NCBI GenBank assembly: GCA_027858345.1
Contig: JAQICX010000121.1
Span: forward strand, 1-38,268
Length of the DNA stretch: 38,268 bases
Direction of reading: 5' to 3'
From: Kiritimatiellia bacterium
GTDB lineage: Bacteria; Verrucomicrobiota; Kiritimatiellia; JAQICX01
Every line of letters begins with the position of its first letter. Positions within the stretch are counted from its first letter, which is position 1. A program made the translations under genes and the position numbers. Below are positions 1-6,804 of this stretch, in pieces. The notes under the pieces are model-generated. The model made no database searches. It was given only the letters and a program-made list of their open reading frames with translations, and had not been told where the DNA came from.

Positions 1-215
1 TTAGCAATTCTGATTACAGATGGCTAGCTCTGCTAGTCCCGTATGCGGGAAGCGATAGCATGTAGCCACGGGTGTAAACCCGTGGAGATAAAATACAAGC
101 AAGGCTTGTACCTGCTCACGGCAGTGTATGCCGTAATGAAATGACAGTGTCCTCCATCATGTCCGCCGTCTTGTCGCGCCGTAGCCCGGAACGGCGAAGG
201 CTGGAAGTCCAGAAT
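1..215. repeat. Chain of short hairpins in a non-coding spacer
   Basis: No gene is supported here. The stretch is a string of small perfect or near-perfect inverted repeats: 38-49 (cccg/cggg), 66-85 (ccacgggt/acccgtgg), 94-110 (tacaagc/gcttgta) and 118-134 (acggca/tgccgt). The hairpin at 66 is preceded by tgtag, the same prefix found before hairpins near 21560, 23550, 6637 and 35802. The words gctagctctgctagtcccg at 23-41 recur in altered form at 4460, 23810 and 23888. An ORF reading through this block on the minus strand is low-complexity shadow sequence. Confidence 0.7.
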
Positions 216-229
216 GGCGAAGGAGAGTA

Positions 230-500
230 CCTTCGTGCGATTAAATTTTATCTTCTCCTCAAAGCGATTTAACTTGTGTTGCCATAGGTTTTGCATATAT
301 TGCTCTTTATCAAAAAGCAATATCAATGCAAGGACTAATGGCAGCACATTCTTCAAGAATATCCAGCTATTCTTGCTCCCTTTTCGTGCCTTTCGTGGTT
401 CCAAACTCTTACATTTTCCGTGTTTTTGGTGTCTTCCGTGGTTAATAATCTTTTGGTCGCGGCTATGCCGCCCCGTGTCCATCAGTGGCTAAAACTTTCC
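230..500 (+). repeat. Dispersed hairpin element, copy 1
   Basis: This is a roughly 260-bp element that recurs at 35283-35530 and, shortened, at 24009-24175. The order is a leader (aaagcgattt), a long bipartite hairpin at 275-348, then cgtgcctttcgtgg and ccgtggttaataatctttt words. The outer stem pairs 275-285 with 338-348. The inner stem pairs 291-308 with 312-331 and carries a small bulge. Stem sequence differs between copies but pairing is kept. It lies directly upstream of the promoter at 537-565. It is not coding. Confidence 0.75.
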
Positions 501-536
501 TTTGCAAACTTATCACTAACCATTAACAATTATTTC

Positions 537-565
537 TTGTCATATAAATCATTGTTCTATATAAT
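537..565 (+). promoter_or_regulatory. Predicted sigma70-type promoter for the NDPK-like/esterase operon
   Basis: TTGTCA at 537-542 and TATAAT at 560-565 are separated by 17 bp, a near-consensus housekeeping promoter. The start of transcription would be near 572, giving a leader of about 22 nt with a GAGG ribosome-binding site at 584-587 before the ATG at 594. Confidence 0.65.
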
Positions 566-593
566 CTCTGCCAATTAATAACCGAGGTAAAAT

Positions 594-1496
594 ATGTTTC
601 CAAAAAATCAGGCATTTATATTCATTAAACCACATGCAATGAATAACGAATACGTTAATCTTTATATCGACCAAATATTCAAACAATATAAAATCGATAT
701 CATCAAATCTGGAACCATTACTGGTCCGGAAATCAAAAAAGAAGGACTTATTGACAAGCATTACGCAGTCAATGCCCACACTGGAACAATTAAAGATCCT
801 TCCGAACTCTTTATCCCAACTGAAGCTGAAGAAAAGTTCCTGGAAACTTTTAATATATCCTGGCAGGAAGCTTTGGATAAATCAATGGTTATCAGCGGGC
901 AATGTTTCCAAGACAAAATGAAACTTGGTTCTGAAGAACTGTATGACCAATGGGGAGAAAATGGATTTACTAAAATTTCAGCTGGCGTCTACGTCTCATT
1001 CTTCAAAAAACAGAATTGCTTTGTGCTCAACGGATTCTACACGTCAAACCGAGACATGTTCACAGCCGACTCCGCCACAATAAAATGGTCAATAATTGAA
1101 TTTGATCCTGAAGAGCTTGACTGGAAAGACTTTCGTAATAATATCATCGGAACAACTGATGCAACAAAAGCAATGCCAAGGTCAATAAGAGGCTTTCTAT
1201 ATGCTAACAAAGAAAAAGCACAACTCAATGTGACATACAAAGAAAATATAATTCATGCAAGTGCTTCACCATTTGAAGCCCTAATTGAAAAAGATACATG
1301 GTTACACAAAAACTTTGATCCAAACATCGACCCTCTATTTCGGCTTCTTGCAGAAGACCATATTGATATGGATCAAATTCATGAACTTTACAATATGAAT
1401 CCTGTTCTGGATTCGCACGGGGAAACCGATACTTTAATCGATCTTCTTGAGGACAAAAATACTCTAGAAGTTGCAAACTTCATCAAATCACTATAA
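594..1496 (+). CDS. Nucleoside-diphosphate-kinase-like protein, enlarged
   Basis: This 300-residue protein carries scattered NDP kinase signatures. The N-terminal strand FIFIKPHA at 8-15 places Lys12 where NDP kinases have theirs. The segment around 187-203 (GTTDATKAMPRSIRG) matches the region with the conserved substrate-binding arginine. IIHASASPFEA near 219-229 matches the catalytic N-V-I-H-x-S-D-S motif, with His221 as the candidate phospho-histidine. Bacterial NDP kinases are about 140 residues; here about 100 extra residues sit between the lysine and histidine motifs and about 75 follow the histidine. There is no signal peptide, so it is probably cytoplasmic. The ATG has a GAGG site 6 nt upstream. 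It is first in a two-gene operon with the esterase (18-nt gap). Activity is inferred; it could be a repurposed member that no longer transfers phosphate. Confidence 0.7.
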   Translation: MFPKNQAFIFIKPHAMNNEYVNLYIDQIFKQYKIDIIKSGTITGPEIKKEGLIDKHYAVNAHTGTIKDPSELFIPTEAEEKFLETFNISWQEALDKSMVISGQCFQDKMKLGSEELYDQWGENGFTKISAGVYVSFFKKQNCFVLNGFYTSNRDMFTADSATIKWSIIEFDPEELDWKDFRNNIIGTTDATKAMPRSIRGFLYANKEKAQLNVTYKENIIHASASPFEALIEKDTWLHKNFDPNIDPLFRLLAEDHIDMDQIHELYNMNPVLDSHGETDTLIDLLEDKNTLEVANFIKSL

Positions 1497-1514
1497 ATAT
1501 AAAAGGAATAAAAT

Positions 1515-2480
1515 ATGCCAGCTACATTTGACATGCCAGTAGAAGAACTATTTAAATATCAAGGAACAAACCCTAAACCACAAGATTTTGATGAGTTTTG
1601 GGATAAAGGACTTGAAGAAATTGCCAACATGGACTTCAACCCGGAATTTGTTCTTTCTGAATTCCAGGTACCAGGAGCAGAGTGCTACGACCTTTACTTT
1701 ACAGGCACATTTGGTTCAAGAGTTCATGCAAAAGTTATCAAACCTACAAACCTCTCAAAGCCAGCTCCTGCTATAGTTCAATTTCATGGATATAGCGGTA
1801 ACGTTGGCGACTGGTCTGGGAAACTGAAATATACAGCATTAGGCTATACTGTCGCAGCTCTTGATTGTCGTGGACAAGGTGGACCTTCAGAAGATAAATG
1901 CCAAACATCAGGCACCACATTCAAAGGCAGCATGATTAAAGGTCTTGATGACGAACCTGAAAGACTAGGCTTCAGAAACATTTACCTTGATACAGCAATC
2001 ATGACTAGAATCATTATGGCCATGCCGGAAGTTGATGAAACAAGAGTTGGTGCTGTTGGCGGAAGCCAAGGTGGCGGACTCACAATTGCATGTGCTTCCC
2101 TTGTGCCGGAAATTAAAGTTGCTGCTCCAATATTCCCATTTCTTTCCGACTACAAGCGCGTGTGGAAAATGGATTTGGCAAAAGCGGCATATGACGAAAT
2201 AACATACTACTTTAAATGCTTCGATCCTAGACACGAAAGAGAAGATGAAATCTTTAATAAGCTGGGATATATTGACATTCAGCACCTGGCTCCAAGAATT
2301 AAGGCTAAAATCATGATGGGAACTGGACTTATGGATCAAATATGCCCCCCATCAACTCAGTTTGCGGCATACAACAAAATTACATCTAAAAAAGAGGTAA
2401 TCTTCTACCCTGAATTTGGACACGAAGGCCTTGCAGACCATGAAGACAAAGTCATGCAGTTCTTCCTGAAAAACCTCTAA
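1515..2480 (+). CDS. axeA: Acetyl xylan esterase / cephalosporin-C deacetylase family (AXE1)
   Basis: This 321-residue alpha/beta hydrolase belongs to the family that removes acetyl groups from xylo-oligosaccharides and other small acetylated substrates. The nucleophile motif GGSQGGG puts Ser184 at the elbow, Asp274 lies in GLMDQICPP and His303 in EFGHEG. Length and triad spacing closely match the Thermotoga maritima carbohydrate esterase family 7 enzyme. The oxyanion region is visible as FHGYSG near 94-99, and the RGQGG motif typical of the family is at about 119-123. No signal peptide is present, consistent with cytoplasmic deacetylation of imported oligosaccharides. An AAAGGA ribosome-binding site precedes the ATG. 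It sits 18 nt after the NDPK-like gene and converges on the solute-binding protein gene, with a hairpin between. Confidence 0.9.
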   Translation: MPATFDMPVEELFKYQGTNPKPQDFDEFWDKGLEEIANMDFNPEFVLSEFQVPGAECYDLYFTGTFGSRVHAKVIKPTNLSKPAPAIVQFHGYSGNVGDWSGKLKYTALGYTVAALDCRGQGGPSEDKCQTSGTTFKGSMIKGLDDEPERLGFRNIYLDTAIMTRIIMAMPEVDETRVGAVGGSQGGGLTIACASLVPEIKVAAPIFPFLSDYKRVWKMDLAKAAYDEITYYFKCFDPRHEREDEIFNKLGYIDIQHLAPRIKAKIMMGTGLMDQICPPSTQFAAYNKITSKKEVIFYPEFGHEGLADHEDKVMQFFLKNL

Positions 2481-2495
2481 ATCTCAATCTCTGTA

Positions 2496-2518
2496 AGGGC
2501 GGGCCTTGTGTCCGCCCT
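2496..2518. terminator. Hairpin between convergent genes
   Basis: agggcgg at 2496-2502 pairs with ccgccct at 2512-2518 across a 9-nt loop, in the 40-bp gap between the convergent esterase and solute-binding protein genes. Only a short pyrimidine run (ctcttta) follows on the plus strand, so it is a weak bidirectional terminator at best. Confidence 0.5.
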
Positions 2519-2520
2519 CT

Positions 2521-4191
2521 TTATTCCTTCATCTCCTCAACCAGACCCTGGTTGAACTCATAAGTTTTTGCAGCATTCTCAAGCATTACATCTCCACCTA
2601 CCGACTTCCATTGAGCAACAAACTCATCAAAGTAATCAATAGGTTTTTCGCCGGTAATAATTTTCACATAAGCAACTTGCTGAAGCTCAATTAAGTCTGC
2701 CATATATTTATCGGCATCTTTAACATTGGTTGCTGTTCTGAAAATATCACTCTTACCCCACTCTGGCTTACTGTTTTTTTTGTTCCATTCAAACTCTGAT
2801 CGAGGAACATATTTTGAAAAATATTCAGGAGAACCTGCTGGCGATAAAAATCCACAATTTGCAACAAAAGGTATACAATCAATCAAGCCTTGAGCACGCC
2901 TAACCTCTTTGCTTTTATATGGCTCTAAAAATTTGATTCCTCCATTTTCTTCATCCCAATCCCAATGAACACCCCGCTTGCCAAACTTTGTCTGTTCATA
3001 TAGCGTTGAATTCACAAGATTGCTTTCAAGTATCTGCAAAATCTTAATGACTTTCTCTGGTTCATCAGCAAGATGCTTACCAAAAACCACCATGCTTAAA
3101 CTCCCTGCTCCCCAAACATGAGTTCCCTGTTCCCCTGTTGGTCCCACAGGTGGAACAGCTGGTTCAATTCTCGCATTAGGCTGCATATATTTCAACATAG
3201 AAACCATTGAACCCTGATTACTCTTGTCAAAATTCATTGTACTTGTTGCATAATTCACATACGCAGTCTTTCCATTACAAAACTTTCTTGTACCCTGTGA
3301 ATACCACTTATCAATCTGAAAATCAGGATGTATATACCCTTTTTCATACCATGAATTCAGCAATTTCAATGCATCTTCAGCTCTCGGATCAATCCCCCCC
3401 CATATAACTTCACCATTTGAGCCAACAATCCAACTAAAAGGTAAAACACCAAAAGCACCAAAAACTTCGGAAAAAGTGGAATAATGATTTTGTATATCAC
3501 CTGTCATCCCATACATCGACGTGCGATTCCCCTGATCATCATAGCAGACTGCCTCAAAAGCAGCTTCCATATCATCAATTGTAACAGGCACTTCATAGAT
3601 TCCATTAGTTTCAAGAATATCCATTCTCCAAACTCCAGAACGAGGCAACATGCCAGAGTACCACAAACCAAGAGGTACACCATAAATCTGCCCCTCATAT
3701 GTGCATTCCAACCAACCCTCAGGAGCATACTCTGAAACCATACGAATAAGTGTAGGACAGTACTCCTTCAACATCTCAACAGGTAAAGGCAATATGAACT
3801 CATGATAAGCAAAACTTCGAAGATAGTCACCAGCAGCACCAAAAAAATCAGGAACATCTCCACCGGCAAGCATCAAAGGAAGCTTCGTTATAACCTCCTC
3901 TTCAGAAAAATTGCCTAACACATCAATCTTAATATTATATTCATCTTCCAAAAATTTAATCTGCCAACCATCATCATCCACACTATTAGGTAAAACAGTA
4001 GTATATTCATATATAACATTAGTATCAACAACAGCTCCACGCCAGTCAAAATCAACATTTAAAGAAACTTCTTCTGCAGCTTGCTTCTTACTCGGTGTGA
4101 AAACCCAAAAGAACACCAACAAGCATATAAAATAAAAGACAACCAGACCTCCGCCCGATTGCCCAAACTTAAATTTTTGAATTTTATTCAT
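2521..4191 (-). CDS. ABC-type extracellular solute-binding protein (family 1-like)
   Basis: A 556-residue protein with an N-terminal hydrophobic segment at about residues 15-33 (VVFYFICLLVFFWVF), preceded by Lys/Gln, acting as an uncleaved anchor or signal peptide; no lipobox cysteine is visible. The mature part looks like large oligosaccharide-binding proteins of the LipO/YtcQ type. It has a segment with KLPLMLAGGDVPDFF near 100, a YGVPLGLWYSG motif near 170, and repeated Trp/Tyr-rich stretches suited to sugar stacking. These proteins deliver oligosaccharides to ABC permeases, but no permease or ATPase gene is in the window, so the partners must lie elsewhere. No strong ribosome-binding site is visible; a GA-rich stretch precedes the ATG. 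Upstream is a repeat mosaic of about 530 bp separating it from the sulfatase gene on the same strand. The specific sugar cannot be read from the sequence. Confidence 0.8.
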   Translation of the reverse strand: MNKIQKFKFGQSGGGLVVFYFICLLVFFWVFTPSKKQAAEEVSLNVDFDWRGAVVDTNVIYEYTTVLPNSVDDDGWQIKFLEDEYNIKIDVLGNFSEEEVITKLPLMLAGGDVPDFFGAAGDYLRSFAYHEFILPLPVEMLKEYCPTLIRMVSEYAPEGWLECTYEGQIYGVPLGLWYSGMLPRSGVWRMDILETNGIYEVPVTIDDMEAAFEAVCYDDQGNRTSMYGMTGDIQNHYSTFSEVFGAFGVLPFSWIVGSNGEVIWGGIDPRAEDALKLLNSWYEKGYIHPDFQIDKWYSQGTRKFCNGKTAYVNYATSTMNFDKSNQGSMVSMLKYMQPNARIEPAVPPVGPTGEQGTHVWGAGSLSMVVFGKHLADEPEKVIKILQILESNLVNSTLYEQTKFGKRGVHWDWDEENGGIKFLEPYKSKEVRRAQGLIDCIPFVANCGFLSPAGSPEYFSKYVPRSEFEWNKKNSKPEWGKSDIFRTATNVKDADKYMADLIELQQVAYVKIITGEKPIDYFDEFVAQWKSVGGDVMLENAAKTYEFNQGLVEEMKE

Positions 4192-4239
4192 ACATCATCA
4201 CTTTTTCTTTTGCTCATTAGTTGCCTGGCGAAATGCCTT

Positions 4240-4722
4240 TCGTTCTTCGATGACGCAGTCACCACATCCGTCCCATAAGTCCCATCCGTCCCATTCTTCT
4301 CGCTACAGGCAAAATTGAACGCCGACCGCTGCCTGTCGCCCCGGCGCGGGAAACTCCCGGGAACGCTGAGCTTGAAGGACAAACTCGGCAAAATCACAAC
4401 ATGAGCCGCCTGTCCGCCAGACCATCCGCCAACCCCAGTCCGCCAAAACTCCTCCCCGGCTAGCTCGCTAGTCCCGCTCTGCGGGAGGAGGTGGCGAGCA
4501 ACGCGAGACGGAGGGGTATTCATTAAAAATTGAACGTTCTCAAACAGTTCCTCGTCTCTCGTTAGTCGTTGTTCGTATCCTGGGAACGCCGAGCTTGAAG
4601 GACAAACTCGGCTCTTTGCTGGCAACGCCAGCATTCCTCCTTCCTTATTTTCCTTCTTCCTGCTGGCTAGCCAGCCACTTCCCACTTCCTACTTAGCACT
4701 TATCACAGCGAACGAAGTGAGC
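4240..4722. repeat. GC-rich palindromic repeat mosaic between solute-binding protein and sulfatase genes
   Basis: No coding function is supported. Recognisable units are degenerate tcccat repeats at 4268-4294; two gccgagcttgaagg...ctcggc units (about 4356-4393 and 4581-4613); a ggctagctcgctagtcccg...gcgggaggagg...ggaggggt unit at about 4458-4520 followed by attaaaaattgaacg; a GCTGGC-aac-GCCAGC palindrome at 4618-4632; and a 14-nt palindrome gctggctagccagc at 4662-4675. The same units recur in every large spacer to the right. A minus-strand ORF through this block is repeat sequence, not a gene. Confidence 0.8.
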
Positions 4723-6051
4723 TTAAAACCTCGGCAACCCAAAATCATCGCCAGTCTTATCAATCCACTCCTGCAACTTATCATTCAGTTCCTTGCGCTT
4801 CCCACCAAAGACAACATTAAAAGCAAGATTCGCCTGCTCATAAGGATCCTCATTCAAGTTGAAAAGCAACCACTGCTGATTTTCAAAGCAGACATACTTC
4901 CACCCATCAACAGTAACAACTCCCCGCCAAGGCTGATCCACACTATTACCATGCTTAGTAGGTATCACACTCTGAATATATGCTGAATCAGGAATTTCCT
5001 TGCTTTCACGACTCTTTAACCTCTGACATGAATAATCAAATCCCTCCATCCACCCCGGTGCATCAATTCCGCACAATCCAAGAGTTGTAGGAGCAATATC
5101 AACATGATTAATCACAGCGTTGCTGTTCCAGCAAATCTCATCACCATAATTCATAGGAGTACACCCCCCCATTATAAATGGAATTCTGATTGACTCCTCG
5201 TAAGGAGTCATCTTCAAAAACTGCCCATGCGAGCCATGCATATCGCCATGATCCGAAAAGAAAATAATATGTGTGTCATCTTCAAGACCAGCATCAACCA
5301 ACGCTTCCCGAATTCTTCCAACATTCCAATCCAAATTCTCAATTTGTGCATAAGCTCCTGCAAGATCTTTTCGCGCTTGCTTCATAATTCTATCAACGTT
5401 GGGAACATTAGGACGCATCTCCAACTGCTGAGGATTATGTCTATCCATAAACTCAGCGGGTGCTATATAAGGATTGTGCGGTGGCTGAACCGAAAGAACT
5501 GCAAAAAACGGCGTTTCATCACCCTCTTTTCGGTCAATATAATCAAGAAGAAGATCTGTCAGGCAATCTGTCTCATAGCCTGGCAGACGATAATGAAAAG
5601 CCTTTTCGCCTTCTCCACCATGAACCCAGGAATCCCACTGACTGTTATTATTTTCAAAGCCAACCCACTCTTTAAAATTGCCACGACGCTCTGGTGGAAC
5701 AATATGAAATGCAGCTCTCCCATCTCTCTCATGAAAACCATCCAAATGCCACTTGCCGAAATATGCTGTATCATAACCATTGTCATTAAAAACTGTTGCT
5801 ATCGTAGGATCTTCCGGAGGCATCTGATACTCATGTCCTGGAACACTATGATGAGGATATTTGCCTGATAATAAAGATCCTCTAAAAGGACAACACAACG
5901 GCATGCCACAAACAGCATTTTGAAAATCCTGTCCCTCAACTGACAACCGATCTATCTCAGGAGTACTAACATTAGGATCCCCATTACATGACAATGCCTG
6001 AGCTCTATGCTGATCACCAAAAACCCAAATAACATTCTTTTTCTTCATCAA
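4723..6051 (-). CDS. Sulfatase (type I, formylglycine-dependent)
   Basis: A 442-residue sulfatase that hydrolyses sulfate esters, probably on a sulfated glycan. The signature C-x-P-x-R is Cys53-Cys-Pro-Phe-Arg57, followed by GSLLSGKYPH, so Cys53 is the predicted formylglycine residue, requiring an anaerobic or FGE-type maturase not present here. Asp13 in VFGDQHR and the SDHGDMHGSHG motif (about residues 267-277) supply calcium ligands. No signal peptide is visible; the protein starts MMKKKNVIWVFGDQH, so it may act on imported oligosaccharides in the cytoplasm. The start is supported by an AAGGGA ribosome-binding site and by the promoter at 6083-6111. The C-terminal WKYVCFENQQWLLFNLNEDPYE stretch is the usual small sulfatase subdomain. 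Substrate position specificity cannot be inferred. Confidence 0.93.
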   Translation of the reverse strand: MMKKKNVIWVFGDQHRAQALSCNGDPNVSTPEIDRLSVEGQDFQNAVCGMPLCCPFRGSLLSGKYPHHSVPGHEYQMPPEDPTIATVFNDNGYDTAYFGKWHLDGFHERDGRAAFHIVPPERRGNFKEWVGFENNNSQWDSWVHGGEGEKAFHYRLPGYETDCLTDLLLDYIDRKEGDETPFFAVLSVQPPHNPYIAPAEFMDRHNPQQLEMRPNVPNVDRIMKQARKDLAGAYAQIENLDWNVGRIREALVDAGLEDDTHIIFFSDHGDMHGSHGQFLKMTPYEESIRIPFIMGGCTPMNYGDEICWNSNAVINHVDIAPTTLGLCGIDAPGWMEGFDYSCQRLKSRESKEIPDSAYIQSVIPTKHGNSVDQPWRGVVTVDGWKYVCFENQQWLLFNLNEDPYEQANLAFNVVFGGKRKELNDKLQEWIDKTGDDFGLPRF

Positions 6052-6082
6052 TTATTTCCCTTCTTAAATTAATACTTTGGGA

Positions 6083-6111
6083 ATAATACAAAATATACAA
6101 ATCCAACACAA
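6083..6111 (-). promoter_or_regulatory. Predicted promoter of the sulfatase gene
   Basis: On the minus strand TTGTGT (6106-6111) and TATTAT (6083-6088) are 17 bp apart. The leader to the ATG at 6051 would be about 25 nt and contains AAGGGA. Confidence 0.55.
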
Positions 6112-6142
6112 TAACTATATTCCAGTTTCACATCATCTGTAC

Positions 6143-6162
6143 GGGCGAGGCATGCCTCGCCC
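6143..6162. repeat. Perfect 20-bp GC-rich palindrome
   Basis: gggcgaggca and its exact reverse complement abut at 6143-6162, just after the stop of the minus-strand remnant at 6165. It has no convincing uridine tract on either side. It may act as a weak terminator, or be one more member of the spacer hairpin families; the hairpin at 2496-2518 has a related stem. Confidence 0.6.
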
Positions 6163-6164
6163 CC

Positions 6165-6413
6165 TTATCTAACCATCTCCCCGAAATCACTCAGCAATTC
6201 ATATTTCTTCTCCCACGTGGTATACATGATCCCCTCTGAACCATATTTCTCCAAAGCTCTTAACCACTCCTGTGAACTTTTCAAATCTGCAGAATCATAA
6301 TACACAGCTCCAAAAGTTTCAAAACCCTGCTCTGTAAAAAATTTTAATGACTTATCAAGAGTACCGTAACGCCAGCACATAACAGAACTTTCATTAGTCT
6401 GCCCCAAACACAC
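6165..6413 (-). pseudogene. C-terminal remnant of a glycoside-hydrolase-like protein
   Basis: The open frame is 82 codons, begins at a GTG directly preceded by an in-frame stop, and has no ribosome-binding site. The translation reads like the end of a TIM-barrel glycosidase: a short strand (SVMCWRYG), a helix, strand (TFGAVYYD), a helix with WLRAL, then GIMYTTW and a final helix. The strand-helix alternation and the YTTW ending resemble C-termini of GH20-like and related barrel enzymes, but I cannot name the family. Nothing similar is readable in the AT-rich sequence upstream (6414-6530), so the N-terminal part has been lost. The family assignment is inference from pattern only. Confidence 0.5.
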
Positions 6414-6537
6414 CTACCCGCAAATTAATGCAACGCATAATATAAATTCAATTTTATTTTTCATAAATTCGATGTTACGATTTTCTTTATTAAAAGTCAA
6501 TATTCAATTATAACCTTGCAGCTTCGTTCAAGCCCTC

Positions 6538-6689
6538 AATTTTCGGTTGAATGCCCTTTTCCGTCGGGGTGAAGCACACCGACTCTACAGGAGCCATTTG
6601 CAATCAACCTTTTAGCTTTGGTTGCAGCATCCGCAACTGTAGGGTCGGGGTCCGTGACCCCGCCAAAAAGGGTATTCAACCGAAAAATT
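6538..6689. repeat. MITE-like inverted-repeat element, copy 1
   Basis: This is a 152-bp element with imperfect terminal inverted repeats of about 50 bp. The left arm starts aattttcggttgaatgcc and runs through gtcggggtgaag and gactctacag. The right arm reads actgtagggtcggggtcc, then ccccgccaaaaagggt, then attcaaccgaaaaatt. A central segment (gcaatcaaccttttagctttggttgc) forms its own inverted repeat, aaccttttagctttggtt. A second copy lies at 35729-35853 and a solo right end at 25215-25232. It carries no coding sequence and lies just upstream of the promoter of the carbohydrate operon. Confidence 0.75.
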
Positions 6690-6720
6690 AAAAAAATAAC
6701 AACTATTTTTCAAAAAGTGC

Positions 6721-6749
6721 TTGCAATTGATTGAAAGATGATTTATATT
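6721..6749 (+). promoter_or_regulatory. Predicted promoter of the beta-strand-repeat/lyase/GH5 operon
   Basis: TTGCAA at 6721-6726 and TATATT at 6744-6749 are 17 bp apart. The same TTGCAA box with a 17-bp spacer precedes the aldolase gene (20350) and purB (35885). The leader would be about 48 nt, with AGGAG at 6792-6796 ahead of the ATG at 6805. Confidence 0.6.
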
Positions 6750-6804
6750 TGCGACGTAATGTAGGAAAAGTTTAATTTAACAAGTAAAAACAGGAGTATA
6801 ACGA

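Noticed and set aside
4188-4685. 165-codon minus-strand ORF
   Set aside because: It consists of the same GC-rich spacer units found elsewhere, and its translation changes frame at each copy.
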